A stretch of 64,000 bases of DNA from Pelotomaculum sp. (GCA_018435055.1 JAHDOA010000004.1:1-64000); one strand, 5' to 3'. Positions 21,026 to 30,018 are shown, counted from the stretch's first letter. A program made the numbers and translations. The notes: a model not told the origin generated them from the sequence alone.

Positions 21026-21261
21026 ATTACGTCCCTCCGTAAATAAAAGCCTATTTAGAGACATGTTGTCATAATTAATTATATCATCTAATCTACACAA
21101 CTGCCTTTTTTTCGTTTAAAAACCTGTTGGGTATTTAACCGGTAAGGCTCTGATTGCATTAGATAGATTTTGATATTTAATGCGCCTGGGATAGTAGGGG
21201 TTAGGGAGCAGAGCTTAGTAACTCAAAAGATAACAACAGTACACAATCTTTATATATGGAA

Positions 21262-21303
21262 GGACCATCTGAATCCCGTTTTGGAATTCAGACGGCCTTT
21301 TTT
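21262..21303 (+). terminator. Plus-strand intrinsic terminator in the regulator-bsdD gap
   Basis: Stem with the core TCTGAATCCC/GGAATTCAGA followed by six T residues. Both flanking genes are on the minus strand, so it would end an unannotated plus-strand transcript. The rest of the 357-bp gap holds no recognisable gene except a possible 36-codon plus-strand ORF at 21336-21446. Confidence 0.6.
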
Positions 21304-21382
21304 CCACCCATTTACCTGAAAGGAGTAATTAGTCAATGGGCAGATTAAAGCTTGATGATGTGAATATTTTGCTAATTGCCGG

Positions 21383-21607
21383 TTACTTCTTCAGCGGAGG
21401 AACTGGCACCAATATTTGTAAATCCTCCGGCTCTTGTGTGAATTGATAGTCCTTGTCGCGCAGTTCCGGTTTGATTACATCATCTTCTTCGGTATTCCTC
21501 CAGGTAAAGTTGCAACGGCTGCACGCATACATTTCCCATGCGCCAGAGCCGTCCGGCGCCTTAGTTAATAACCCTGCAGTGTCATGTAAACAACGCACAC
21601 ACTTCAT
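21383..21607 (-). CDS. bsdD: Non-oxidative hydroxyarylic acid decarboxylase subunit D (BsdD/VdcD family)
   Basis: 74 aa. Two CxxC pairs (MKCVRCLHD, YACSRCNFTWRNTE) followed by an acidic stretch and a Pro-rich end (LVPVPPLKK) match the small D subunit found with UbiD-type C and UbiX-type B proteins in hydroxybenzoate/vanillate decarboxylases. The FTWR(N/D/S)TE signature after the second zinc-ribbon pair is characteristic. It lies 50 bp downstream of ubiD on the same strand. The D subunit is needed for full activity in some systems, but its mechanism is unclear. Confidence 0.85.
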   Translation of the reverse strand: MKCVRCLHDTAGLLTKAPDGSGAWEMYACSRCNFTWRNTEEDDVIKPELRDKDYQFTQEPEDLQILVPVPPLKK

Positions 21608-21657
21608 GCAATTATCCTCCCTATTGTAAGATTGGTAATATAATGGAACTATTGCTC

Positions 21658-23085
21658 TTACGCCTCCTGGGCAGCCTTTTGCAGGTCGGCAATCACTTTT
21701 TCAAATGGTTTTGATTCAGGATTGTCAATCAGCCTGGTATCGCGCAGCAGTCCGTCCGGATCAGTCGGCACAGTGGCGTCAATGATGAATTTGTTGCCCA
21801 TACCAGCCGGGTAGGAGGTAGGATCAAGCGGCATACCAGGTGTATTTGGGATTACGATTACGTCTTTTTCCGCGCGCACCCTGCAGGATAAGGACCACAT
21901 CACCTGTTCCAGGTTAAACGGGTCGACGTCCTCGTCAACTAAGATGATGTTCTTGCAGTAAGAAATGCCGTGCGGCGTAGAAGCCAGGCGGAAAGCAACT
22001 GATTTGGCATAACCGCCGAAACGGTTTCTGGTGGAAACGATAGTGGTTAAGCCGTGCTGATACATAGCGTTGACCGCGTGTATCTCAGGCATGGTTTCCT
22101 TCAGCTGTTTGTACAGGGGCACGCAGGTGTTGAGGCCCATCAGGTAATCAATTTCTGTCCAGGGGCGGCCCATGAAGAGGTTTTCAAAGATTGGGTTTTT
22201 GCGGTAACTAATGCTTTTCACTTTTATAACTGACTGCAAACGCATACCTGAATAACTGCCCGGGAATTCGCCAAACGGTCCTTCCGGCACCCGCACGCGA
22301 GGCAGCACTTCACCTTCGATTACGTACTCGGCATTAGCCGGGACATCAAGGTCACTGTTCAGGGCCTTGGTTAACTCCATCGGGATACCGTTAATCGCTG
22401 CGGCATACTTGTATTCTGACAGGTCATAGTTGATTGGTGTGCTGGCCATAAAGGTAAGCACCGGATCGTTCCCCAGGGCAATGGCGATCGGCATGGGTTC
22501 GTTTTGTTCTTCCGCATGGGTGATATGGCGGGCGATATCATGAAAAGCGAGGGCCTGTATGCAGATTTGGTCCTTCCCAATTACTTGCATCCTGTAGGTG
22601 CCTACGTTCTGGGTATCAAAATTGTCCATATCATACGGGTCTTTGCTAATTACACATGCCTTGGAAAAGAAGCAGGCGGCGTCCCATTTGTTGATGCGGA
22701 ACAGGGGGATATGCTCAAAAAGGTTGATGTTGTCCTTAACTATTACCTCATGACAGGGAGCCTTACCGCTATCGATATACTTTATTTCACCGGGATATTT
22801 GTCCCAGGCTTCGAGGAAATTAAAGAACTGATCCTGCACTGGCGTATTTTTATCGAGACCCATCATTAAGGCGATGTTTGCCCAGGAGCCGTGCACGTTT
22901 AATGCTACCTTCATGCCTTTCATGCCTTTAATATTGTCCATAATTACGGCAGGCCCGTTCGGCAGGTCGGTTGATGCGCGGCCAATCTCCCGGATAGCCG
23001 GCTCGGGATAGATTGAGTCCTTAATATGGACAAGCTGCCCATTTTCCTCAAGTTTGGCTAAAAACTCACGTAAGTCACGAAACAC
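21658..23085 (-). CDS. bsdC: UbiD-family hydroxyarylic acid (de)carboxylase subunit C
   Basis: 475 aa, the usual length for the prenyl-FMN-dependent C subunit of phenolic acid decarboxylases. Visible are the N-terminal DLREFLAKLEENGQLVHIKD, the flavin/active-site segment EGPFGEFPGSYSGMR with its catalytic Glu, and ILVDEDVDPFNLEQVMWSL, which supplies acidic active-site and metal-binding residues. The reaction is reversible decarboxylation of hydroxybenzoate-type acids to phenols; the real substrate is not determinable. The UbiX partner is divergently transcribed 507 bp away, subunit D follows, and an aromatic-sensing regulator is next. Confidence 0.92.
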   Translation of the reverse strand: MFRDLREFLAKLEENGQLVHIKDSIYPEPAIREIGRASTDLPNGPAVIMDNIKGMKGMKVALNVHGSWANIALMMGLDKNTPVQDQFFNFLEAWDKYPGEIKYIDSGKAPCHEVIVKDNINLFEHIPLFRINKWDAACFFSKACVISKDPYDMDNFDTQNVGTYRMQVIGKDQICIQALAFHDIARHITHAEEQNEPMPIAIALGNDPVLTFMASTPINYDLSEYKYAAAINGIPMELTKALNSDLDVPANAEYVIEGEVLPRVRVPEGPFGEFPGSYSGMRLQSVIKVKSISYRKNPIFENLFMGRPWTEIDYLMGLNTCVPLYKQLKETMPEIHAVNAMYQHGLTTIVSTRNRFGGYAKSVAFRLASTPHGISYCKNIILVDEDVDPFNLEQVMWSLSCRVRAEKDVIVIPNTPGMPLDPTSYPAGMGNKFIIDATVPTDPDGLLRDTRLIDNPESKPFEKVIADLQKAAQEA

Positions 23086-23592
23086 TGTATAATCACACCC
23101 CTTTTTTTACTTTGCCTTAGAACTTTTGTGAAATTACCGTTACTTTGCGCTACAGAACATATGAAGTTTCTGTACTATTTTCCCTGCAGCCACCTCCATT
23201 GACATCGATGTGTTATTCACTTGACAAGGCGCCTGTAAGTAAAAACTTAACGACTCTAACCTATAATGAAGATTACCATTGTGAAATAATCTTTTCTATG
23301 ATCAGAACAGACACAAAAACTGCAAAAGCGCTGTCTGATTTGACAGTGCGAGCCTATTTGAGTGTGGTTAATAATAATTGACTGCCTTATCAGTCTGTTA
23401 ATTGTTAGATATTCAACTTATTTGGCCATAGGAATACAGCTGCCGCCGTGATAATGTTAACAACAGTCAGTTTAATACAGGCCGGGTGTAGAGCTTGTAG
23501 GCGCACATACTTTTATACAGTGTGTCAGGTAACTTCCTGTGCTTTGGGTTTTAATAGTCTGGCGGGATCAATAAAAGGAGGTTGAGGTTTCG
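23086..23592. promoter_or_regulatory. Divergent ubiD/ubiX control region
   Basis: This 507-bp gap separates the divergent start codons. It contains an inverted repeat GCGCTGTC-N6-GACAGTGC at 23328-23349, a candidate operator, a TATAAT at 23261-23266 and a TTGACA at 23221-23226 (not correctly spaced with each other). No gene with convincing coding character is present. The region is where the neighbouring XylR_N/PucR-type protein would be expected to bind. Confidence 0.5.
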
Positions 23593-24192
23593 ATGAGAAG
23601 AGTAGTCCTGGGGATATCGGGCGCTACCGGGGCAATATATGGCATCAGGTTTCTGGAGGAGGCCAAAAAGGCCGGGTTGAAAACACAATTAATCTTAAGC
23701 AATTCCGCCCAAAGAACTATTGAATCTGAAACAGATTATTCATTGGACCATATTAACAGGCTGGCCAGTTGCCATTTTCCCAACTATGACATAGGGGCGC
23801 CGCCGGCAAGCGGTTCCTATGTGCACCTGGGAATGGTAGTAGCCCCCTGCAGTATGAAAACCCTTTCCGCGATAGCAAACGGATATGCTGACAATTTAAT
23901 TAACCGTGCCGCAGATGTAACAATTAAAGAAAGGCGCAGGTTAGTCCTGGTAGTGCGTGAAACACCATTTAGCCCAATTCATCTGGAAAACATGCTCAAA
24001 CTGTCCAGGATTGGGGTAGTCATTATGCCACCGGTACCTTCATTTTACAATAAGCCGAAGACCATTGATGACATTGTCAGGCAAACGACGGGACGGATAT
24101 TTGATCAGTTAGGAATTGAAAATTCCATAGTACACAGATGGTCTGAAACAAGCCAGCCTCTAACCCTGGCTGATGGTCTGGCTATCCGGTGA
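23593..24192 (+). CDS. ubiX: Flavin prenyltransferase UbiX (subunit B)
   Basis: 199 aa. It joins a dimethylallyl group from DMAP(P) to FMN to make prenyl-FMN, the cofactor of UbiD. Motifs: VVLGISGATGAIYGIRFL at the N-terminus, VAPCSMKTLSAIANGYADN and the RRLVLVVRETPFSPIHLENM stretch. AAAGGAGG precedes the ATG. It is transcribed away from ubiD, with an intrinsic terminator at 24240-24281. Its DMAPP-derived substrate could come from Idi encoded in the same locus. Confidence 0.95.
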   Translation: MRRVVLGISGATGAIYGIRFLEEAKKAGLKTQLILSNSAQRTIESETDYSLDHINRLASCHFPNYDIGAPPASGSYVHLGMVVAPCSMKTLSAIANGYADNLINRAADVTIKERRRLVLVVRETPFSPIHLENMLKLSRIGVVIMPPVPSFYNKPKTIDDIVRQTTGRIFDQLGIENSIVHRWSETSQPLTLADGLAIR

Positions 24193-24239
24193 AGTCAGTA
24201 GTTATATAATGTCATTTCAACCGCAAACCCAAAATAAAG

Positions 24240-24281
24240 AGGCAGGACAGCAAACCTGATGCGCGCTATCCTGCCTTTTTT
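24240..24281 (+). terminator. Intrinsic terminator after ubiX
   Basis: Perfect stem AGGCAGGA/TCCTGCCT with a 21-nt loop, followed by a T-run. Confidence 0.85.
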
Positions 24282-24310
24282 CGTTTGAAATATAACCCTT
24301 CCCTTATGTT

Positions 24311-24697
24311 TTAAACGCAAGCGGTTTTAACCAGCTCATTTAATGCTTCCTGGACCATTTCACCGACACGCCGGATATCCTCAGGCCTGATATTATCGTT
24401 ATGTATACCACAGGAAACGACAACCGGCGCATTTAGCCTGCTGGCCAGAAAATGAGCTGCCGGCCGGGCAATCTCATCTTCCTTGTGCCCGGTCAGGGTC
24501 ATTACAGATACGGTGGCGCTGGTTACCGCCGGATTTTGCAGGCTTGGCCGCGGAATACCGAGAGCAACAGCGCCCAGGTGGGGGATTTCCCCGCCGGTAA
24601 TAAGCACATTCCAATCCTTGCCCATGGCTGTTGCCTGCAAAAGCACATGTATGTCTTTGTATTCCTTACTTATTTCAATAATTCCTATTTTACCCAA
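24311..24697 (-). CDS. LpdD-like prenylated-flavin chaperone family protein
   Basis: 128 aa. Segments VLITGGEIPHLGAVAL, GHKEDEIARPAAHFLASRL and VVSCGIHNDNI match the pattern I know for LpdD of gallate decarboxylase operons and related prenylated-flavin chaperone proteins, which are thought to help load or protect prenyl-FMN in UbiD enzymes. It faces ubiX tail to tail and follows hisE by 53 bp on the minus strand, so it could be transcribed either from its own promoter or with the his genes. Assignment is by motif recognition; the partner UbiD is presumably the one at 21658-23085. Confidence 0.72.
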   Translation of the reverse strand: MGKIGIIEISKEYKDIHVLLQATAMGKDWNVLITGGEIPHLGAVALGIPRPSLQNPAVTSATVSVMTLTGHKEDEIARPAAHFLASRLNAPVVVSCGIHNDNIRPEDIRRVGEMVQEALNELVKTACV

Positions 24698-24750
24698 TCC
24701 TTCCGCTATCTTTAAGCGCTGATCTGCAATTATGGGAAGCGTGGCTGGCG

Positions 24751-25050
24751 CTAAGCACGATCACCCGGGTTTTCGTTTCTGCGCGCAGCCAGTTCTGCCA
24801 GGACATCGGACGGAGAAATGCCGTGCCAGGCCAGAAGTACGAGCAAATGGTATGTAAGATCCGCCACCTCACCAGTCAAAGCCGCCCCGCAGCCGTTTTT
24901 GGCGGCAATAATTACCTCAGCGGCTTCTTCACCAACTTTTTTTAATATTTTATCCTCACCTTGCTCAAAAAGGTAAGAGGTGTAAGAACCCTGGACGCTT
25001 TTCTCACGCCTGCCAAGGATGATGCCGTATAATTCCTGTATAATGTCCAT
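24751..25050 (-). CDS. hisE: Phosphoribosyl-ATP pyrophosphatase
   Basis: 99 aa, all-alpha MazG-like fold. It hydrolyses PR-ATP to PR-AMP in histidine synthesis. The metal-binding helix KVGEEAAEVIIAAKNG and the VADLTYHLLVLLAWHGIS segment are diagnostic. It is encoded separately from hisI (59 bp upstream), not as a fusion. Last his gene of the minus-strand operon in this window. Confidence 0.95.
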   Translation of the reverse strand: MDIIQELYGIILGRREKSVQGSYTSYLFEQGEDKILKKVGEEAAEVIIAAKNGCGAALTGEVADLTYHLLVLLAWHGISPSDVLAELAARRNENPGDRA

Positions 25051-25109
25051 TGCTTTGTCTCCGGCGCCAAAGGCACATTTAATCTGACGGCTGGATATCC
25101 TTTGCCCGG

Positions 25110-25499
25110 TCAGGGCTTTTTCCCGTAGACCTGATCCGGGTCGAACTGTTTTTCACCCACTACTGTAACCTTTCCGTCCTGTTCGATGCGGTAGTGAAAA
25201 CAGGAATAAAACCCTTCATGACACGCCGCTCCGTTTTGTTCGACCTTCACCAGCAGGGTGTCCCGGTCGCAGTCGTATAAAATTTCTTTCACCCTCTGGA
25301 CATTGCCCGATGTTTCACCTTTATGCCAAAAGGTTTTTCTGCTCCTGCTCCAAAACCAGGTTTCCCTGGTGGCCAGAGTCTTTTCCAGCGATTCCCTGTT
25401 CATGTAAGCCATCATTAAAACCGCGCCGCCGTCACAATCCTGCACGATGGCGGGAATAAGCCCGGCTTCGTTATATTTAAAATTGCCCGAATCAAACAT
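25110..25499 (-). CDS. hisI: Phosphoribosyl-AMP cyclohydrolase
   Basis: 129 aa. It opens the purine ring of PR-AMP. Zinc/magnesium ligands lie in [18 protein letters not shown] and [29 protein letters not shown] and [11 protein letters not shown] are further family motifs. hisE follows. The 123-bp gap to hisA contains REP-like sequences where hisF is normally found. Confidence 0.95.
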   Translation of the reverse strand: MFDSGNFKYNEAGLIPAIVQDCDGGAVLMMAYMNRESLEKTLATRETWFWSRSRKTFWHKGETSGNVQRVKEILYDCDRDTLLVKVEQNGAACHEGFYSCFHYRIEQDGKVTVVGEKQFDPDQVYGKKP

Positions 25500-25593
25500 T
25501 TAAATATTATTCCTCCAGATTTAAAACACTTATTACCGGTAAAATATCTCCGCCATTCCAATCGGGGACATTCCTCAGCGTCAAAGCCTAAGC

Positions 25594-25620
25594 GTGTCAA
25601 GAGAACCGTCCCCTTGACAC
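25594..25620. repeat. REP-like palindrome after hisA
   Basis: Perfect stem GTGTCAAG/CTTGACAC enclosing AGAACCGTCCC. It ends 2 bp from the hisA stop codon. A single GGGGACATTCCTC arm lies just beyond it at 25563-25576. Confidence 0.8.
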
Positions 25621-25622
25621 GA

Positions 25623-26360
25623 TTAGCCGGCCATTTCGCCGGTCGCTATAGCCAGAGCTTCGCTGATAGTTACAGTCCCGGCGTAAAGCGCCTTGCCCAT
25701 GATCACGGAATCGACTCCATAAGGTTCGAGTTTTTTTAGCGTCAGCAGATCATCCGGGGTTGAAACACCACCCGATGCTACGACTTTCAAACCGGTAGCT
25801 ATGGCAAGTTCCCTGATAGCTTCAAAATTTGGACCCCGCAGGGTACCGTCTCTCCTAATATCTGTAAATACAACCCTGTTTATGCCGAGGGCCTTCATTT
25901 CAGCGGCTAATTCAATAGTCCCCTTCTCTACTGTAACACCCCAGCCTTCAATAGCAACCTGGCCGTTGCGGCCGTCTATGCCCACCAGGATGGCGGCGCC
26001 GTATCTGGAACAGGCCTCCGAAACCAGTTCGGGTTTTAAAATAGCAGACGTACCCAGGATTACCCGCGCGGCGCCCAGTTCCAGGAGTAGTTCTACGGAC
26101 TGCATATTTCTTATGCCACCGCCAACCTGCACCGGTATTGTCAGCACAGATAGAATTTCCTTTATGACGTCGAGATTCTTTGGTGAACCGGCAAAGGCGC
26201 CGTCCAGGTCAACCACGTGCAGCATCTGTGCTCCCTTTGTCTGCCAGTGGGCTGCCATTGCTACCGGATCATTAGAATAAATGGTCTCCTGGTCAAGCTG
26301 GCCTTCCACCAGACGAACGCATTTACCTTCCCGCAGATCAATGGCCGGGATAATCAACAT
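25623..26360 (-). CDS. hisA: ProFAR isomerase
   Basis: 245-aa (beta/alpha)8 barrel catalysing the Amadori rearrangement of ProFAR to PRFAR. The two catalytic aspartates are in IPAIDLREGKCVRL and FTDIRRDGTLRGPN; phosphate-binding motifs QVGGGIRN and VVASGGVST are intact. It lies between hisB and hisI. Neither hisH nor hisF, whose products consume PRFAR, is present next to it. Confidence 0.96.
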   Translation of the reverse strand: MLIIPAIDLREGKCVRLVEGQLDQETIYSNDPVAMAAHWQTKGAQMLHVVDLDGAFAGSPKNLDVIKEILSVLTIPVQVGGGIRNMQSVELLLELGAARVILGTSAILKPELVSEACSRYGAAILVGIDGRNGQVAIEGWGVTVEKGTIELAAEMKALGINRVVFTDIRRDGTLRGPNFEAIRELAIATGLKVVASGGVSTPDDLLTLKKLEPYGVDSVIMGKALYAGTVTISEALAIATGEMAG

Positions 26361-26412
26361 AAATCAACCACTCCCCCGAAAAATTCTAATATCTTGAGGG
26401 GATTCAACCTGT

Positions 26413-27009
26413 CTACCCCTCCAGGGTTCCCTTGGTGGAAGGAATGTCTTCGCCGCCGTCCCTGGCAATAGCCATTTTCAGCGACCGCGCCAGCGCTTTA
26501 AATATAGCTTCGATAATATGGTGGGTGTTTTTGCCATAGAAAAGGCGGACATGCAGGTTAAACTCCCCGTTTATCGCCAGGGCTCTCATAAATTCCTCAA
26601 CCAGTTCCGTGTCAAAATCACCGATCCTGGTCGCCGGCATTGGCGCGTCAAAAACCAGGCGCCCCCTGCCGCTTAAATCAACCGCAACCATAACCAGCGC
26701 GTCATCCATCGGAATAATTGCATGACCGTACCTGTTAATACCTGATTTATCGCCAAGCGCCTTTTTGGTCGCCTGGCCAAGGCACAGGCCGGCGTCCTCA
26801 ACAGTATGGTGGCCGTCCACAGCCAGGTCCCCACGTCCTGTTAGCTCCATGTCGAATGAGGCATGCTTGGCAAACAGCTGCAGCATGTGGTCAAAAAACG
26901 GCGCGCCGGTGGTTACCCAGTAAACCCCGTCCCCATCAAGGTTCAAAGAACAGTTTATTTCTGTTTCTTTTGTCTTTCTTGTAACATATGTAACGCGTGC
27001 TTCAGACAT
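26413..27009 (-). CDS. hisB: Imidazoleglycerol-phosphate dehydratase
   Basis: 198 aa, monofunctional. Manganese-binding motifs DGHHTVEDAGLCLGQA and KNTHHIIEAIFKALAR are both intact, as expected for a two-fold pseudo-symmetric HisB. The 52-bp gap to hisA is where hisH would normally be found. Confidence 0.96.
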   Translation of the reverse strand: MSEARVTYVTRKTKETEINCSLNLDGDGVYWVTTGAPFFDHMLQLFAKHASFDMELTGRGDLAVDGHHTVEDAGLCLGQATKKALGDKSGINRYGHAIIPMDDALVMVAVDLSGRGRLVFDAPMPATRIGDFDTELVEEFMRALAINGEFNLHVRLFYGKNTHHIIEAIFKALARSLKMAIARDGGEDIPSTKGTLEG

Positions 27010-27083
27010 TTTTTCTCACCTCTAAATAATATTTATTAAAATGGGCTGTTTCGCCGCAATTTAATCCGGTAAACATATTAAAA

Positions 27084-28160
27084 CTAACCGCTCTTAATTA
27101 TGCTTTTTAATTTTTCCATGAAGATCCTGTTTTCTTCCGCGGTCCCCAGGGAGACCCGCAGGCATCCGGGCAGAAGAGGCCCATCTACGTTCCTGATCAA
27201 CACACCTTGTCCAAGCAATCCGTTATATATTTTATCCGCCGGCAGCGCGGTCCTGAACATGATAAAGTTCGCCTGCGTCGGGAACGCTTTTACACCTGGA
27301 ATTTTAGACAGCTCTTCAAAAAGTTTTTCTCTTTCCTGTAATATATTTTTAATTCTGTCCTTAAAAGGAGGCAGATTCCGCATAACCGCACAGGCTGCCG
27401 CCTGGGAAAAAACATTCAAGTTATATGGCTGCTTGACTTTAAGCAGCTCATTTATTACCCGGATGTCCGCAAGCAGGTAGCCCACCCGCAGACCGGCCAT
27501 GCCGAATGCCTTGGAAAAGGTCCGCAGGATAACAAGGTTGGCATAACTGTCCAGTAAAGGAACACAGGATTCGCCGCCAAACTCGTTGTAGGCCTCGTCT
27601 ACCACGACAATAGCATTTGCTTGCCGGAGGACCTTTTCGATTTCCCCGGGAAGGACGGCATTGCCCGTGGGACTGTTTGGCGAGCAGATCACGACAACCT
27701 TTACTTCAGGTTTTGAGGCAGCGTTGATCAATCCGTCAACATCTATGCTGAAATCATCTAAACGGGGTACTTCCAGCAAAGTACCGGATGCTATCCGGCC
27801 ATGCACCCCGTACATAGAAAAGGTCGGGGTCGCGACAGCATATTTCGCGCCGGAGGCAAAGGCCAGCATCAGATTAAGGATAAGCTCATCTGAGCCATTT
27901 CCCACCATTATGTTATCCGGCTTGACTAATATATAATCGCTCAGGCATTTACGCAATGTAAGCGCTGCCGCGTCAGGATAACGGCATAAATCCCCGGCGC
28001 TTATTTCCCTGAAAATCTGGTTCAACACTTCCGGCGGGAAACCATACGGGTTTTCATTGGCGTCTAGTTTTATTACATCCGCATAATAAGGCGCGTCATA
28101 CGGGATCATGTCCTGCAAATCTTCCCGCACCAGCGCCGATAAATTGAACGTTCTATTCAT
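27084..28160 (-). CDS. hisC: Histidinol-phosphate aminotransferase
   Basis: 358-aa PLP-dependent class I/II aminotransferase. Visible are the substrate-arm region [26 protein letters not shown] and the PLP lysine motif [16 protein letters not shown]. Its ATG overlaps the stop of the TrpR-like regulator gene by 4 bp, so expression is coupled to it. Confidence 0.96.
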   Translation of the reverse strand: MNRTFNLSALVREDLQDMIPYDAPYYADVIKLDANENPYGFPPEVLNQIFREISAGDLCRYPDAAALTLRKCLSDYILVKPDNIMVGNGSDELILNLMLAFASGAKYAVATPTFSMYGVHGRIASGTLLEVPRLDDFSIDVDGLINAASKPEVKVVVICSPNSPTGNAVLPGEIEKVLRQANAIVVVDEAYNEFGGESCVPLLDSYANLVILRTFSKAFGMAGLRVGYLLADIRVINELLKVKQPYNLNVFSQAAACAVMRNLPPFKDRIKNILQEREKLFEELSKIPGVKAFPTQANFIMFRTALPADKIYNGLLGQGVLIRNVDGPLLPGCLRVSLGTAEENRIFMEKLKSIIKSG

Positions 28161-28480
28161 TCTATGGACAGCCCCCTTTGTCCTTTCTTTTTCCGCATTT
28201 TTCTATCAAAAACAAGTTTATAGCCGTCGGCGCCATAGTTTAGCGCCCTCTTCACCCGGCTGATGGTAGCCGTGCTGGCCCCAGTACGGCTTGATATTTC
28301 GCCGTAGGTCTGGTTTTCCCGGAGCATTTTCGCCACTTCCAGGCGCTGGGCCAGGGATTTCAATTCTGCCACAGTGCAGATATCTTCAAAAAAACGGTAG
28401 TACTCGTCCAGGTTTTCTAACAGCATTATGGCTTCAAAAAGCCTATCCAGAAGATCATCCTTGAGCTTTCCAGAATACAT
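28157..28480 (-). CDS. YerC/YecD family TrpR-related regulator
   Basis: 107 aa. The N-terminal half is helical, and the C-terminal part is a Trp-repressor-like HTH ([20 protein letters not shown], then [15 protein letters not shown]). It is the first gene of the his operon and overlaps hisC by 4 bp. A role in regulating amino acid synthesis, possibly autogenous control of the his genes, is inferred from family and position. Confidence 0.88.
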   Translation of the reverse strand: MYSGKLKDDLLDRLFEAIMLLENLDEYYRFFEDICTVAELKSLAQRLEVAKMLRENQTYGEISSRTGASTATISRVKRALNYGADGYKLVFDRKMRKKKGQRGLSIE

Positions 28481-28519
28481 CGCCGGCCTCCCGGGTTTTT
28501 ACTATGTCACCGCTTTAAC

Positions 28520-28548
28520 ATTTTAACACACTAAAGATACTTGATCAA
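28520..28548 (-). promoter_or_regulatory. SigA-type promoter of the yerC-his operon
   Basis: On the minus strand TTGATC (28548-28543), a 17-nt spacer and TAAAAT (28525-28520) lie about 33 nt upstream of the ATG at 28480. Confidence 0.6.
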
Positions 28549-28720
28549 GAAAAAAGCACTTTTTAAAGCGCCTTTGACTGTCGAAAAATACTATTCCCAT
28601 GTTCATGTTTCGCAAACTATCATGTAATGATAAAAGCAGTGTAAAGAGAGGGCGCCCCCCCGTTCCACTGTCATTGCGCCGACCGCGCCAACCAGCTTCA
28701 CAATGTATTTGCCAATCAAC

Positions 28721-28747
28721 GTGTCAAGAGAACCGTCCCCGTGACAC
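28721..28747. repeat. REP-like palindrome after purD
   Basis: GTGTCAAG, loop AGAACCGTCCC, then CGTGACAC: one stem base differs from the consensus. It ends 2 bp from the purD stop codon. Confidence 0.75.
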
Positions 28748-28749
28748 AC

Positions 28750-30018
28750 TTACAGCCTTTCAATTGCCCGGCGGCCTATATCCTTACGGTACTGCATTCC
28801 ATCGAAGCTGATTTTTTCAACTGTTTTATAGGCGGACTTGATCGCGGCGAGGATGTCCGGCCCCACTGCGGTCACTCCCAGGACCCTGCCGCCGGCTGTA
28901 ACTATCTCGCCGTCTTTTTTCGCGGTACCGGCGTGGAAAACCATGGTTTCAGGAGAAACCTGATCCAGACCTTTAATTACTTTTCCCTTTTCATATGATC
29001 CCGGATAGCCGCCGGATGCCAGGACCACACAAACAGATGACTGTTTTTTCCACTTGATGTCAATCGAGTCCAAACGTTTTTCCAAAATAGCATCGATAAT
29101 TTCGATAAGGTCGGTCTCCAGCAGGGATAGTACCGGCTGTGTCTCCGGGTCACCGAAACGGGCGTTGAACTCCAGCACCTTCGGTCCCGTACCGGTAATC
29201 ATTAAACCAGCGTAAATAACCCCGCTGTAGGCGCGGCCTTCAGCATCCAGAGCGCTGATCATCGGCACGATGATTTCGTCCATTACCTGCCTGTGCAGCG
29301 CCGGGGTATAGACCGGCGCCGGGGCATAAGCCCCCATGCCGCCGGTGTTGGGGCCTTGATCGTTGTCAAAAACACGCTTGTGGTCCTGTGATGAAACCAT
29401 GGGGACAACGTTTACGCCGTCCGTGAAGGCCAGGATACTGACCTCCTCGCCGACAAGGCACTCCTCAACCACCACCAGCTTACCGGCTTCTCCGAAGTCC
29501 CGGTCAACCATGATCGAACGCACCGCGTCAAGGGCGGTTTCTTTATCCATAGCCACAATTACTCCCTTGCCGGCAGCCAGGCCGTCAGCCTTGACCACAC
29601 AGGGAGCGCCAATCTGATTTATATACTGAGCGGCATCCTCCGAACTGGTAAATACCGCGTATCTGGCCGTGGGAATGCCGTATTTGGCCATAATGTCCTT
29701 CGCGACAACTTTGCTGCCTTCGATTTCTGCCGCTGCCCGGGAAGGGCCGAATATTTTCAGGCCTGCTTCCTGGAACCGGTCGGCTATTCCCGCGCATAGC
29801 GGCGCCTCCGGTCCGACCAGGGTAAGGTCGATGCCCTCATCTTTGGCAAAGGCCAGCAGCCCGGGAATGTCTTCCGCGCTAATTTTAACACAGGTAGCCA
29901 AAGCCGCGATGCCGGCGTTGCCGGGGGCGCAGAATATTTCTTTGACGCGGGGGCTTTGTTTCAGCTTCCAGACCAGCGCGTGCTCTCGCCCGCCGCCACC
30001 TACCACGAGAACTTTCAT
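28750..30018 (-). CDS. purD: Phosphoribosylamine-glycine ligase (GARS)
   Basis: 422-aa ATP-grasp enzyme, step 2 of IMP synthesis. N-terminal MKVLVVGGGGREHALVWKL, ATP-grasp loop KADGLAAGKGVIVA, and the metal-binding end VLEFNARFGDPETQ. Last gene of the pur run; 82 bp downstream of purH, with a REP-like palindrome in the gap. Confidence 0.97.
   Translation of the reverse strand: MKVLVVGGGGREHALVWKLKQSPRVKEIFCAPGNAGIAALATCVKISAEDIPGLLAFAKDEGIDLTLVGPEAPLCAGIADRFQEAGLKIFGPSRAAAEIEGSKVVAKDIMAKYGIPTARYAVFTSSEDAAQYINQIGAPCVVKADGLAAGKGVIVAMDKETALDAVRSIMVDRDFGEAGKLVVVEECLVGEEVSILAFTDGVNVVPMVSSQDHKRVFDNDQGPNTGGMGAYAPAPVYTPALHRQVMDEIIVPMISALDAEGRAYSGVIYAGLMITGTGPKVLEFNARFGDPETQPVLSLLETDLIEIIDAILEKRLDSIDIKWKKQSSVCVVLASGGYPGSYEKGKVIKGLDQVSPETMVFHAGTAKKDGEIVTAGGRVLGVTAVGPDILAAIKSAYKTVEKISFDGMQYRKDIGRRAIERL

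Noticed and set aside
23145-23381. 78-codon ORF in the ubiD-ubiX gap
   Set aside because: No ribosome-binding site, composition like non-coding DNA, and it covers the candidate operator and promoter elements.
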